From PALSA-243 sp963743705 (lineage in GTDB: Bacteria; Acidobacteriota; Terriglobia; Bryobacterales; Bryobacteraceae): DNA of 64,000 nucleotides. The number at the start of each line of letters is the position of its first letter. The first letter of the stretch is position 1. Below are positions 42,835 to 51,191 of the stretch, piece by piece. The stretch is from the NCBI GenBank assembly GCA_963743705.1, contig CAVUQS010000001.1, positions 124,001 to 188,000 of the forward strand, read 5' to 3'. The notes under the pieces were generated by a model. The model was not told the origin of the DNA. It saw only the letters and a program-made list of their open reading frames with translations, and ran no database searches. A program made the position numbers and the translations under genes.

Positions 42835-45800
42835 TCAGAAATCGTACCGCATCGCGAATTGCATGCGCCGTGGGTCGCCCGAGGTGAAAATTCTGCCAAA
42901 AAACGGCCCGAAATCGGGGTTTGGCCCAGGTATGCCCCAATTCGGATGGTTGAACGCGTTGAAGCTTGACGCGCGCACTTCGATGGCGCCGCGGTCGTGA
43001 ATGACAAAGCGCCGCGCCAGCGAGAAATCGAAAATATTGTTGCCTGGGCCCATGATGGTATCGCGCCCGGCGTTCCCAAACGTATAGGGAGCAGGGGCCG
43101 TGAAGGCGCCGGTATTGAAGAACTCGGAGACCGACCGCATGTCGCGCGGCAGATTCACGGATTGGCCTGGAACCACGTTCGGCCGGTTCGGCGTGCCCGA
43201 GTTCGCAAAGTCGAGGCCGAAATAGAACGGATCGACGGGCGTTCCATCCTGCAGTGTGACCGTGCCGCTGAGCGTCCAATTACGAAACGCGGCGAAGTGG
43301 GCTTGGGGCAGCTTATACACGTAGCCGGCCGAGATTCGCCGGCCCGGATTGTCGAATGAAATGCCGCGTTCCAGGCGGAGATTGCGTTCATCCTGCGCGC
43401 CCACGCTATCGAAGAGGCCGACGATGGGGCTGTCGGCATCGTCGATGGATTTCGACCAGACGAAGCTCGCGAGCAAAGAGAGCTTCGACGACAATGTCTT
43501 CTCCACCTTCACCTGCAGCGATTGATAGGAAGAATTGGCGATGTGCTGGCGCTGGATGATCTCGCCGAGATCGGGCCAGGTGCGCAGCGATTGCAGATCG
43601 CCCGGCCGCGGGGCCAAATCCTGGCCGATTTCCACGTGCGCGGGCGTATTGAACTGCCGGAAGCGCCCGAGGTGCGATCCCTTGGAAGCGACATAGGCGA
43701 TATCCAGGAGCGTGCGCCCCGGCAATTCGTGCTGAATTCCGGCGTTCCACTGCTGCACGTAAGGAGTGCGCGCGTTGGGATCGATGCCGAAGTAGCTTGG
43801 GAATCCGCTGGACGCGGTGTGCGCGAAGCCGTTCTGCGTGGTGAGCACCGGCGGCAGATTACCGTTGGTCTGGTTCGACTGGTTGGATTCGCCGTTGAGG
43901 ATCAGGTCGTAAGTTTCGACGGCGATTTCCTGGCTGAAATAGATGCCGTAGCCCGCGCGGAAGACGGTTTGTCCGCCGGGAAGCAGCTTCGGCAGGCGAT
44001 ATGCCAGCCCGACGCGCGGAGAGAAGTTACGATGGTCCGGATTGACCGCGGAATCGACGCGCTGCAAGGTGGGTTGATTGGGCAGCGAGGAATAATTCAA
44101 GTTCAGCAAGTTATCACGTTTTTCGGTGTAGGGTGACGCGTATTCCCAGCGCAACCCGAAGTTCAGCGTGAGCTTGGGCGTGACGCGGAAGCTGTCTTGC
44201 GCATAGGCGGCGAAATCGTTCTGGCGCATGTAGGCCTGGCCGGAGCCGACCGTATGCTGCGTGGTCTGCGGATCGCCGAGGAGGAAATCCGCGAACGGAT
44301 CGCCCGAGCCGACGCCCGAGCCATCGACGCTGGTGAAAGCGCCGGTGTAGAGATACTCGCCGCGGGCGGTGTTGCTCTGCAGATAGTTCAACTGGAAGTG
44401 GATGAAATCGACGCCGAATTTCAACGTGTGGCGGCCATGCAGCAGCGAAAATCCGTTGGATGCCTGCCACAAATTGTCGCGCTGCGTCTGCGGCAGCGTC
44501 GGCGAATCGGTGACCATGGAATAGTCGGTGGCGTTGAAATACGGCAGCCCGAAGAAGAAGGGGTTGGTGGGCGGATCGGCCAGGCCGAGATCCTTGGCGA
44601 TGTTGTCGTGGAACGCGCTTTCGGGCACGTCGTACAGGCGCAGGCGCGTAAAGCTGAAGCGCGCTTCGTCGATCCATCGGGCGTGGCTCTTGGTGTAGCC
44701 GACGGCCGCCTGTTGCGCACGCACCTGCTCGGCAGTCGGCAGTTCCGGAAAAGATCCGGCAACAACGTTGGATTCGCCGTTGATGGTGTAGCGCCCGGTC
44801 AATAAGCTTTGATCGGCGAATTGGTGATCCACGCGTCCCGATTCGCTATCCGTGCGCGTGGTGTTGGGCGTGGCGTTGAAATAGTCTCCGTTGGCCGAGT
44901 TGCTGTTGGGCAGCGGCTCGAACTTGGCGAGGAACTGGGTGGCGATCGGGTCGATGCGATTTTGCGGAATCACGTCACCCGGAAACGGCGTCCGCGGCAC
45001 GTTAGTGAGCGGGTCGTAGATGACGTTCTGCCCTTGAAAATTGCCGCTGCGCGTGGCCGCATTGGGCACCAGGCTCAACGACGAGTTGCCGGCGGCCTGT
45101 CGCAGCCCCTCATAGATTCCGTAGAAGAAAGTGTTCTTGAGCTTGGGCACGGGACCGCCGAGCGAGGCGCCGAATTCGTTCTGGCGGAAAATGGGGCGCT
45201 GCAGCGTGGGGTCGTCGAAGAAATTGCGCGCATCGGTGGCTTCGTTGTTGAAATACTCGAACACGCCGCCGTGAAGCTGCTTGGCGCCCGATTTGGTCAC
45301 GACATCGATCGCGCCGCCGCCCGATTGCGGAAACTCCGCGGGCGCGAGCGAGGACTGAATGTGAAATTCCTGCACCGAATCGGTGGGCGGATAGACGGCG
45401 ATGGCGAACGTGTTGCGGTCGGTATCGTAGGCGCCGTCGACTAAGAACGCGTTCATGGTGGAGCGCGCCCCGTTGACCGGCGGATTCAGCGCGACCGATC
45501 CACGCGTGCCTTCCTGCACGTCGTTATTGACGTCATGGGCGAAGCCGCCGAGTTGCCGCGGAATGGCTCCCGGACCGAGCGTCACCAGTTCCACGATATT
45601 GCGCGAATCGAACGGCAGCGACATGATGCGGTCGTTATCCATGCGGTAGCCGAGGGTGGCGCTGCCGGTATCCACCGGCGAAACCTGGCCGGCGACAGTG
45701 ATGCGGGCCCGCGCGTCGCCGATGGTCAATTGGAAATCGCGCCGCGCGTGCTGATTGACTTCGAGCACGACGCCGGTGACTTCGAAATCGCGGAAGCCGT

Positions 45801-46032
45801 CCTTTTGGGCGGTAATGGCGTAGGCGCCGGGCGCCAGGCCGTCGATGGAATACTCGCCGCGGGAATCGGTGAGGACCGTGCGCGCGAAACCCGTGTCTTT
45901 CTGCGATGCGATTACGGAAGCTCCGGATACTGCCGCGGAGGCCGGGTCGGTGACGGTTCCGCTCAACACGGCGGTTGAGACTTGCGCACGGAGAGAAACG
46001 CAAACAACCAGGGCGCCTAGAATGCGTTTCAT
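42835..46032 (-). CDS. Oar-like outer-membrane receptor in the kinase/NTase-MFS unit
   Basis: A 1065-residue exported receptor. Signal peptide about residues 1-16 (ALVVCVSLRAQ). Carboxypeptidase-regulatory-like domain about residues 20-110 (LSGTVTDPASAAVSGASVIA, GEYSIDGLAPGAYAITAQKD). Plug-like part with MNAFLVDGAYDTDRNTFAIA and GGGAIDVVTKSGAKQLHGGV. A long barrel follows, with RQNEFGASLGGPVPKLKNTF and an aromatic C-terminus (MRYDF) for barrel insertion. It overlaps the kinase-like gene stop/start by four bases (46029-46032), so the two are translationally linked. Substrate unknown. Confidence 0.87.
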   Translation of the reverse strand: MKRILGALVVCVSLRAQVSTAVLSGTVTDPASAAVSGASVIASQKDTGFARTVLTDSRGEYSIDGLAPGAYAITAQKDGFRDFEVTGVVLEVNQHARRDFQLTIGDARARITVAGQVSPVDTGSATLGYRMDNDRIMSLPFDSRNIVELVTLGPGAIPRQLGGFAHDVNNDVQEGTRGSVALNPPVNGARSTMNAFLVDGAYDTDRNTFAIAVYPPTDSVQEFHIQSSLAPAEFPQSGGGAIDVVTKSGAKQLHGGVFEYFNNEATDARNFFDDPTLQRPIFRQNEFGASLGGPVPKLKNTFFYGIYEGLRQAAGNSSLSLVPNAATRSGNFQGQNVIYDPLTNVPRTPFPGDVIPQNRIDPIATQFLAKFEPLPNSNSANGDYFNATPNTTRTDSESGRVDHQFADQSLLTGRYTINGESNVVAGSFPELPTAEQVRAQQAAVGYTKSHARWIDEARFSFTRLRLYDVPESAFHDNIAKDLGLADPPTNPFFFGLPYFNATDYSMVTDSPTLPQTQRDNLWQASNGFSLLHGRHTLKFGVDFIHFQLNYLQSNTARGEYLYTGAFTSVDGSGVGSGDPFADFLLGDPQTTQHTVGSGQAYMRQNDFAAYAQDSFRVTPKLTLNFGLRWEYASPYTEKRDNLLNLNYSSLPNQPTLQRVDSAVNPDHRNFSPRVGLAYRLPKLLPGGQTVFRAGYGIYFSQEIAVETYDLILNGESNQSNQTNGNLPPVLTTQNGFAHTASSGFPSYFGIDPNARTPYVQQWNAGIQHELPGRTLLDIAYVASKGSHLGRFRQFNTPAHVEIGQDLAPRPGDLQSLRTWPDLGEIIQRQHIANSSYQSLQVKVEKTLSSKLSLLASFVWSKSIDDADSPIVGLFDSVGAQDERNLRLERGISFDNPGRRISAGYVYKLPQAHFAAFRNWTLSGTVTLQDGTPVDPFYFGLDFANSGTPNRPNVVPGQSVNLPRDMRSVSEFFNTGAFTAPAPYTFGNAGRDTIMGPGNNIFDFSLARRFVIHDRGAIEVRASSFNAFNHPNWGIPGPNPDFGPFFGRIFTSGDPRRMQFAMRYDF

Positions 46033-46997
46033 GCCGAAAGCTTCTCCAACGCTTCGATGGCTTCCTCGAGCGTGGTATAGCGCAGCCGGTAAATCGGCGC
46101 TTCCATCAGCCGCCGCAGGGCGCGTTCATGCCGCGCGAAAGTTTCGGGGCTGTACTGGCGCGAATCGCTGAGCATGATCTCGAGAGCGTCTTCACGCGAA
46201 ATATTGCAGAGGCCGCCCGACTTGCCGCGGTCCAGAAACACCATGGCTTCGACTTCGGAGCGCGTGGCCGTGCGGATACCGGGCAGGTGATTCATCGGCA
46301 CTTCGATCGAAAGCTTGCCCGTGGGCCGGGCGCGCATTTGAAAACCTTCGATTTCGGGAAATAACTTGGGCGCATCCTCGCGGAAGCGCGCCAGATGCGG
46401 CTTGCCGGTGATTTGCCGGCCGCCGCTATTCTGCGGCAGGATGGTGCAGTCGTCGGAGATGAAAGTCCATCCCGCGCGGGCGCAGGCAAACGAGAGCGTG
46501 CTCTTGCCCATGCCAGACGGGCCCCACAACATTACGCCGCCGCCGCGCCGCCGCTCGACGCAGGCCGCGTGCATGGGCACGTTATGACGCTGCGCAAGCG
46601 TGCTGCCCGACATGCCTTCCAGAAAGAACCAGCGGAACCAGGCGTGGTCGTGAGCCGTGGCGCTGGTGATCCAGGCGTAACCGAAGGCGGCGTCGAGATC
46701 GACGCAGGCGAAGTTTTCCTGATTCGCAACGATCGTGTACAGATGTTTCTGCAGGCGGTGGACAGGTTGCGGCGAAAGGCTATCGCCGGGCTGAACTGCA
46801 ATGCGCAATGTAATTGGCGGATCGGAGTATTCCGCTTCGTACCCGCTCCAAATTTCGGCAGCAGCCTGATGAACGTCCGAGGAATTCGACGCGATATCTA
46901 TTTGAAAGCCGTAAGGATAATAAGAACGCCGGAGCGGCAAATCGACGTCACATAACAGCGGGTCGGATTGCCGCGCAAAAACCTGGGGAGATCTCAC
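46029..46997 (-). CDS. HPr kinase-like (HprK-related) P-loop protein
   Basis: A 322-residue protein starting at GTG 46995-46997. The Walker A loop is at about residues 158-166 (GPSGMGKST). Downstream is WTFISDDCTILPQ, the Asp pair expected in HPr serine kinase homologues. The N-terminal 150 residues lack the classical HprK N-domain and instead carry a beta-rich part (FACVDLDAAFGYAWITSATA). A C-terminal helical part follows (HERALRRLMEAPIYRLRYTT). Such HprK-related proteins often neighbour PqqD-like and PF14907-type genes in peptide or polysaccharide loci. It opens the three-gene minus-strand unit. Confidence 0.82.
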   Translation of the reverse strand: MRSPQVFARQSDPLLCDVDLPLRRSYYPYGFQIDIASNSSDVHQAAAEIWSGYEAEYSDPPITLRIAVQPGDSLSPQPVHRLQKHLYTIVANQENFACVDLDAAFGYAWITSATAHDHAWFRWFFLEGMSGSTLAQRHNVPMHAACVERRRGGGVMLWGPSGMGKSTLSFACARAGWTFISDDCTILPQNSGGRQITGKPHLARFREDAPKLFPEIEGFQMRARPTGKLSIEVPMNHLPGIRTATRSEVEAMVFLDRGKSGGLCNISREDALEIMLSDSRQYSPETFARHERALRRLMEAPIYRLRYTTLEEAIEALEKLSA

Positions 46998-47070
46998 AAC
47001 CCACTGATAACACGTCGATTAGGGTAACAGTAGTAAATTGGTTGACGTGCCGGGATTTCACAGTAGCAGG

Positions 47071-47406
47071 CTATGAAAACTGGCGCAGGGCAGACTCAAC
47101 GGCTGAACGAAAGGCGGGGAGATCGGTTTCCACCACCTGCCAAACCAATTCCTGATCAATCTCGAAGTAGTGATGGATCAGAATGTTCCTCAATCCAATC
47201 GCTTTGCTCCAGACATCATCTGAAAAGCGCGAGCGAAATGCGTCACTTAGGCCACGGCAGGCCTCACCCAGTACCTGCAAGTGATACAGCACCCAGACCT
47301 GCAGTTTGGGATCCGCGTCAAAAGCAGCCCGTCCCCCGGTCGTCTCCGACTGAATTCGATCCAAAGCGCGAAGAATGTCTTGTAGCCTGGCGCGATCGTC
47401 CCTCAC
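47071..47406 (-). CDS. hepT: HepT-like toxin (RNase, DUF86 family)
   Basis: A 111-residue helical protein. The active motif RX4HXY is intact: R73, H78 and Y80 (LRNILIHHYFEID). The Tyr is the residue that MntA AMPylates in studied pairs to switch the toxin off. It overlaps the upstream mntA stop by four bases, the standard arrangement for this toxin-antitoxin type. Confidence 0.9.
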   Translation of the reverse strand: MRDDRARLQDILRALDRIQSETTGGRAAFDADPKLQVWVLYHLQVLGEACRGLSDAFRSRFSDDVWSKAIGLRNILIHHYFEIDQELVWQVVETDLPAFRSAVESALRQFS

Positions 47407-47693
47407 AACGGAACCGCATCCGCCAGAACGCGCTGGCGAATTTCGGGGCGCAACATCCGTTCGGTGGCGAGGTCAACCCGCACGTCGAAGCGGGTCTGAA
47501 GTTCCATGAGCAGGCCGCCAAGATCCATCAAAGTGCGTCCCGGAGCCAGATCCACCAATAGATCCAAGTCACTCTGGGCGCCCGGTTCGCCGCGCGCGAC
47601 CGATCCGAATACGCGGACATTCCCCGCGCCGTGCCGCGCTGCCGCCGCTAGGACTTCGTCGCGATAGGTTTGGCGCAGCACGTCGAGCGTCAT
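47403..47693 (-). CDS. mntA: MntA-like antitoxin nucleotidyltransferase
   Basis: 96 residues from ATG 47691-47693; the frame extends upstream to 47786 but that part overlaps the divergent gene. The minimal nucleotidyltransferase motif GSX10DXD is intact: G30-S31, D42, D44 (FGSVARGEPGAQSDLDLLVD). MntA antitoxins transfer AMP from ATP to the Tyr of HepT. The inverted repeat at 47734-47755 lies upstream and may take part in control. Confidence 0.9.
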   Translation of the reverse strand: MTLDVLRQTYRDEVLAAAARHGAGNVRVFGSVARGEPGAQSDLDLLVDLAPGRTLMDLGGLLMELQTRFDVRVDLATERMLRPEIRQRVLADAVPL

Positions 47694-47733
47694 AGCTATT
47701 CCGATTATAGGCCGGGGCTTCCGATTCGGATGC

Positions 47734-47755
47734 CGTGCCATAATAGCTCGGCACG
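47734..47755. promoter_or_regulatory. Inverted repeat between mntA and the glycosyltransferase gene
   Basis: CGTGCC (47734-47739) and GGCACG (47750-47755) flank a 10-base AT-rich spacer that holds, on the minus strand, TATTAT (47740-47745), a possible -10 box for mntA. It could be an operator for the toxin-antitoxin pair. No strong -35 box is seen. Confidence 0.35.
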
Positions 47756-47769
47756 CGAAAGCGTCCTTC

Positions 47770-48855
47770 ATGCGCGCCGCTATCATCCATTATTGGCTGC
47801 TGAACCGCCGCGGCGGCGAGAAGGTGCTCGATTCGCTGTGCCGGCTGCTGCCCGAAGCCGATGTTTTCACGCTGTTCTGCGACCCGCGGACGCTCAGCGA
47901 TGAGGTGCGGCGGCATCGGGTCACGGTCTCATTTCTCGATCCGCTGCGGCGGTGGCATCGCAATTTGCTGCCGCTGATGCCGATGGCGCTCGAATCTTTC
48001 GATCTACGCGGGTACGATCTGGTGGTCAGCAGCGAATCGGGGCCGGCGAAGGGCGTGATTGCGCCTTCCACGGCACGCCGCATCTGCTATTGCCATACGC
48101 CGATGCGCTATCTGTGGGACCTCTACCCGGCCTATCGCAACGATTGGACGCGCTCGCGGCTCAAGCGCGCGCTGATGACGCCGCTCACTAACTACATGCG
48201 GCTTTGGGATTACGCCGCGGCGGCGCGCGTAGACCGCTTCATCGCCAATAGCGCCAGTACGCGCACACGCATCTGGAAAACTTACCGGCGCGAATCGGAG
48301 GTGATTTATCCGCCGGTGGACGTGGAATCGTTTCGCTGGGAGCGCCCCGAAAACTATTTCCTGGCGGTCTCAGAGCTGGTGGCCTACAAGAGAATCGACC
48401 TTCTGGTCCAGCACTTTACGCGTAGCGGGCAACGCTTGCGCATAGCGGGCGACGGTCCGGAGCTGAGCGCGCTGCGGCGCGCCGCGGGCCGCAACATCGA
48501 GTTTCTGGGCCGCGTGCCGGACGCCGATTTGCGCGGCCTCTATTCCCGCTGCCGCGCGTTTCTCATGCCGGGCGAGGAAGATTTCGGCATTACGCCGGTG
48601 GAGGCTCTGGCCAGCGGCAAGCCGGTGATCGCGTATGGACGCGGCGGCGCGCTCGAAACCGTGCCGGATTTTGGCGGCGTGTTTTTCAGCCAGCAAACCG
48701 GGGAGAGTTTAGCCGAAGCGATCGCCCGGTTCGAGCAGATCGAGCCGCGGATTCAGCCTGAACGGCTGCAGGAATGGTCGCGGCGGTTTTCGACGGGCGA
48801 ATTCGAGCGCCGGATGGCCGACGAATTGGCCGGCGAGGACTCGCGGGAGAGCTAA
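47770..48855 (+). CDS. Glycosyltransferase family 4 protein
   Basis: A 361-residue GT-B glycosyltransferase. N-terminal acceptor half: AAIIHYWLLNRRGGEKVLDS, CYCHTPMRYLWDLYPAYRND. Donor half: NYFLAVSELVAYKRIDLLVQ, LRIAGDGPELSALRRAAG, and the EX7E motif region GEEDFGITPVEALASGKPVI. The first half resembles the mannosyltransferase (WbaZ-like) branch of family 4, used in O-antigen or exopolysaccharide synthesis. No other polysaccharide genes adjoin it. It overlaps the convergent gene by four bases. Confidence 0.88.
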   Translation: MRAAIIHYWLLNRRGGEKVLDSLCRLLPEADVFTLFCDPRTLSDEVRRHRVTVSFLDPLRRWHRNLLPLMPMALESFDLRGYDLVVSSESGPAKGVIAPSTARRICYCHTPMRYLWDLYPAYRNDWTRSRLKRALMTPLTNYMRLWDYAAAARVDRFIANSASTRTRIWKTYRRESEVIYPPVDVESFRWERPENYFLAVSELVAYKRIDLLVQHFTRSGQRLRIAGDGPELSALRRAAGRNIEFLGRVPDADLRGLYSRCRAFLMPGEEDFGITPVEALASGKPVIAYGRGGALETVPDFGGVFFSQQTGESLAEAIARFEQIEPRIQPERLQEWSRRFSTGEFERRMADELAGEDSRES

Positions 48856-49232
48856 CTGCTGCGCTTGACGACGATATCGACGGAGAACTGGCCGTCTTCG
48901 GTGGACATTACGAGTTTGATCTGATCGGCGGCGATCGCCCCTTTGTAGAGCAGCTTTACCGGGGCCCCCTGGTAGTCCGTGGTGGCGGTGAAGGTGATGG
49001 TGGCGCCATCGATTTTGCCGTCTTTGATATCGACGGGCGTGGTGGGAAGTCCCTCGATACTACCAGTCAGGCTGGCGTCGGAAACCTTCAGATGAAACGT
49101 CAACGGCACCGAGGTTCCGTTGAAATCGAAGGCGCCTTTCCAATCGCCGCTGACGTCGGCGGCGGAAAGCAGGGAAGCCGACAACGCAGCTAAGGCGATT
49201 ACGGCAAAAAACCGGGGCATGAACCGTCTCAT
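48852..49232 (-). CDS. Exported beta-rich protein of unknown function
   Basis: About 126 residues from ATG 49230-49232 (ATG 49218-49220 also possible; the frame is open to 49289). Signal peptide MRRFMPRFFAVIALAALSA-like, cut near LLSAAD. The mature part begins DVSGDWKGAFDFNGTSVPLT and has alternating strands (HLKVSDASLTGSIEGLPTTP, DGATITFTATTDYQG). This repeat-like 'SGxWxG ... G.I.G.' pattern is common in small exported acidobacterial proteins; function unknown. Confidence 0.7.
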   Translation of the reverse strand: MRRFMPRFFAVIALAALSASLLSAADVSGDWKGAFDFNGTSVPLTFHLKVSDASLTGSIEGLPTTPVDIKDGKIDGATITFTATTDYQGAPVKLLYKGAIAADQIKLVMSTEDGQFSVDIVVKRSS

Positions 49233-49259
49233 AATCCTCGATTGTACCCAAAAGGCCGT

Positions 49260-49289
49260 TTGCAAAGCCGCCAAACTGTTTGCTACCAT
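49260..49289 (+). promoter_or_regulatory. Candidate promoter of the RRM gene
   Basis: TTGCAA (49260-49265) and TACCAT (49284-49289) with an 18-base spacer, upstream of the RRM gene at 49361. The predicted leader is about 65 bases. Confidence 0.4.
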
Positions 49290-49360
49290 CGATTGGAGCG
49301 ATCGGAATCCTTCCTTTGCAGCGCCGCCAATCCAACCAACGGAGTTAAGAAATCAACTGA

Positions 49361-49777
49361 ATGAGCTTTACCGTTTTTCTAGGCAACTTGCCCATCTGGG
49401 TCACAGCTGACGATATTAAACAATGGCTCGCCGCCGAAGACCTCGTCGCCGATGCCGTCAAAGTGATCCGCAATCACGAAACCCAAGAATCGAAGGGCTT
49501 CGCATTTGTCGAAGCTCCCACTTCGGACGAAATGGCCGCAATTATACGGCGTTTTGACCGCGCTCCATTGGAAGACCGGCTGCTGCGAGCCAATCCCGCT
49601 CAACCCCCCAAGGGAAAAGACGGCAAGATACCGCAAACCGCCGCCCATTCCGCACAAAGTCCCGCGCCTGGCGCCGACCGCTCCGCCCGTGGAGGCGAAC
49701 GCCGGAAGCGTGGGGGTAAAGACCGCGACTCCGCGCCGCGGAGTGCATTCGCCAACGAATTGGCCAAGATTCTGTAG
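49361..49777 (+). CDS. RRM-domain RNA-binding protein
   Basis: A 138-residue protein. Residues 1-80 form one RRM: RNP2 is VFLGNLP (residues 5-11) and RNP1 is SKGFAFVEA (about 43-51), with the conserved aromatics present. The C-terminal tail is Pro/Arg/Lys-rich (GGERRKRGGKDRDSAPRSAF) and may also bind RNA. Bacterial RRM proteins of this size resemble cyanobacterial Rbp proteins; targets unknown. An eight-base hairpin follows the stop. Confidence 0.87.
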   Translation: MSFTVFLGNLPIWVTADDIKQWLAAEDLVADAVKVIRNHETQESKGFAFVEAPTSDEMAAIIRRFDRAPLEDRLLRANPAQPPKGKDGKIPQTAAHSAQSPAPGADRSARGGERRKRGGKDRDSAPRSAFANELAKIL

Positions 49778-49783
49778 CCTTCT

Positions 49784-49803
49784 ACGCTCGCATGGGCGAG
49801 CGT
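49784..49803. terminator. Hairpin after the RRM gene
   Basis: ACGCTCGC-ATGG-GCGAGCGT forms a perfect eight-base stem with a four-base loop, starting seven bases after the RRM stop. There is no T-run, so it would be a weak or factor-assisted terminator, or an mRNA-stabilising end. Confidence 0.5.
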
Positions 49804-49895
49804 ATGCGACCGTTCTCACACCCGTATACACCTGTGACAGAGAGGCACATTCCCCCGCCTCGCATCCGCTTTCTTTTCAAGCTATCATTGCTGGC

Positions 49896-51167
49896 ATGAG
49901 GCGTGCTCCTGCGCAGCCCATGAGATTCATTGGGGCGTGCGTCCTGTTGGTGGCAGGCCTCCCGCTCTTTGCCGGAACCCAGGATTCCGAATTCAACGTC
50001 AATACCCGCTACACGGTGGAGGATATCCAGGTGGCGGGCGATGGTTGGACGACCAGCCTGGTTTCCGATCGCGATAACCACATCAGCTCAGGCCTGCGAA
50101 AGGACTTGGCGGCCCTGATCGGCCAGAAGCTGAACCCCGCCGCGCTCGACGAGATCGGCCGCAAGTTGCGCAAGGAATTTCACGCGCGCACTGTCGATCA
50201 TCACGTGCTGCGCGGCAAGACGCCGGACACGGTGCAGGTGGTCTACGACGTCAAATTGCGGCCCGCGCGCTTCGATCTTGCCGTACCCAAATTCGCCTAC
50301 AACTCGAACCAGGGATGGAACGGCGCAGGGGAAGCTACAGCAACTGTGAATCACAACGCATTCACGGTGGGCTTCGTGAGCGACGGCGACGAGTTGCTGG
50401 AACGCTACACCGGGCTGCAGGCGCGGTATGAGAATTCGTACCTCGGCAGCAGCCGCGTGCACTTCCGTTTCGAGTTCGATACGTTCCACGATCTTTGGAA
50501 CGACAGCACACGGCTGGCGGACTCCTCCGCGCTTTACCGTACGCGCGATAACTTCGAGCCGGTGGTCACGATTCAAGTGGCGCGGCCGCTTGCGGTGAGC
50601 TTCGGCGCGAGCTTCGAGCAAATGCAGACCGAGGGCGTGACGCCGCGCACCGAAGCGGCGAACGCGTTCATCGCCAGTGCGCGCTTTCACTATCAAATCG
50701 AAAACGCGCTGAACCAGCAGGATTTCGATTCGGGGTACGATCTGCGCGCCGGTACGCGAACGCTCGCCAGCGATTTCGCCTACAACCGCCACCATTTCGA
50801 ATTTCGCTATACTTGGACTCACGGCCGCCAGGTGGTGATCGACGATGCCATGGCAGGCATGATCACCGGCAGGGCGCCGCTCTACGAGCGCTTCAGCTTG
50901 GGTAACAGTTCGACGCTGCGTGGCTGGAATAAATACGAACTGGATCCTCTCGGCGGAAACCGTATGCTGCATAATTCCGTAGAGTACAGGTACGGAGCGT
51001 TTCAAACGTTTTTCGACATGGGCGCAATCTGGGATGGCGGCGAGGGTATAGTCGCGCGCAGTTCCGCCGGAGTCGGTATCCGGGAGGGGCCGTTCTCCAT
51101 CGCGGTGGCCTTCCCCATGAGGGACCGGCACGTAGAACCGGTTTTCATAGTTGGAATGAATTATTGA
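49896..51167 (+). CDS. Omp85/BamA-like outer-membrane barrel protein
   Basis: About 423 residues from ATG 49896; ATG 49920 is an alternative and the frame is open upstream in noise. TATCAT (49883-49888) lies seven bases before 49896, which favours that start. Signal peptide ends near LPLFAG. Residues about 35-140 contain a POTRA-like region (YTVEDIQVAGDGW, GQKLNPAALDEIGRKLRKEF). The rest is a surface-antigen-type barrel with GNSSTLRGWNKYELDPLGGN, the LRGW form of the VRGY/F loop motif of Omp85 proteins, and an aromatic end (GMNY). It is short for BamA (one POTRA-like unit). The stop lies in a 19-base tandem duplication. Confidence 0.75.
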   Translation: MRRAPAQPMRFIGACVLLVAGLPLFAGTQDSEFNVNTRYTVEDIQVAGDGWTTSLVSDRDNHISSGLRKDLAALIGQKLNPAALDEIGRKLRKEFHARTVDHHVLRGKTPDTVQVVYDVKLRPARFDLAVPKFAYNSNQGWNGAGEATATVNHNAFTVGFVSDGDELLERYTGLQARYENSYLGSSRVHFRFEFDTFHDLWNDSTRLADSSALYRTRDNFEPVVTIQVARPLAVSFGASFEQMQTEGVTPRTEAANAFIASARFHYQIENALNQQDFDSGYDLRAGTRTLASDFAYNRHHFEFRYTWTHGRQVVIDDAMAGMITGRAPLYERFSLGNSSTLRGWNKYELDPLGGNRMLHNSVEYRYGAFQTFFDMGAIWDGGEGIVARSSAGVGIREGPFSIAVAFPMRDRHVEPVFIVGMNY

Positions 51168-51191
51168 TGGCGGCATGAATTATTGATGGCG
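51156..51191. repeat. Tandem 19-base duplication at the Omp85/DUF4390 junction
   Basis: ATGAATTATTGATGGCG occurs at 51156-51172 and again at 51175-51191, a period of 19 bases. The first copy gives the Omp85 stop (TGA) and an ATG-started micro-frame of three codons; the second copy gives the DUF4390 start. Confidence 0.85.

Noticed and set aside
42803..43079. The N-terminal 92 codons of the NTase-MFS frame upstream of 42803
   Set aside because: They overlap the receptor gene, are Ser/Thr/Arg-rich and match nothing; the frame is open by chance there.
46998..47070. A small precursor-peptide gene upstream of the HPr-kinase-like gene
   Set aside because: No credible short coding frame with a start and ribosome site is seen there or between the other genes of the unit, so no RiPP locus is claimed.
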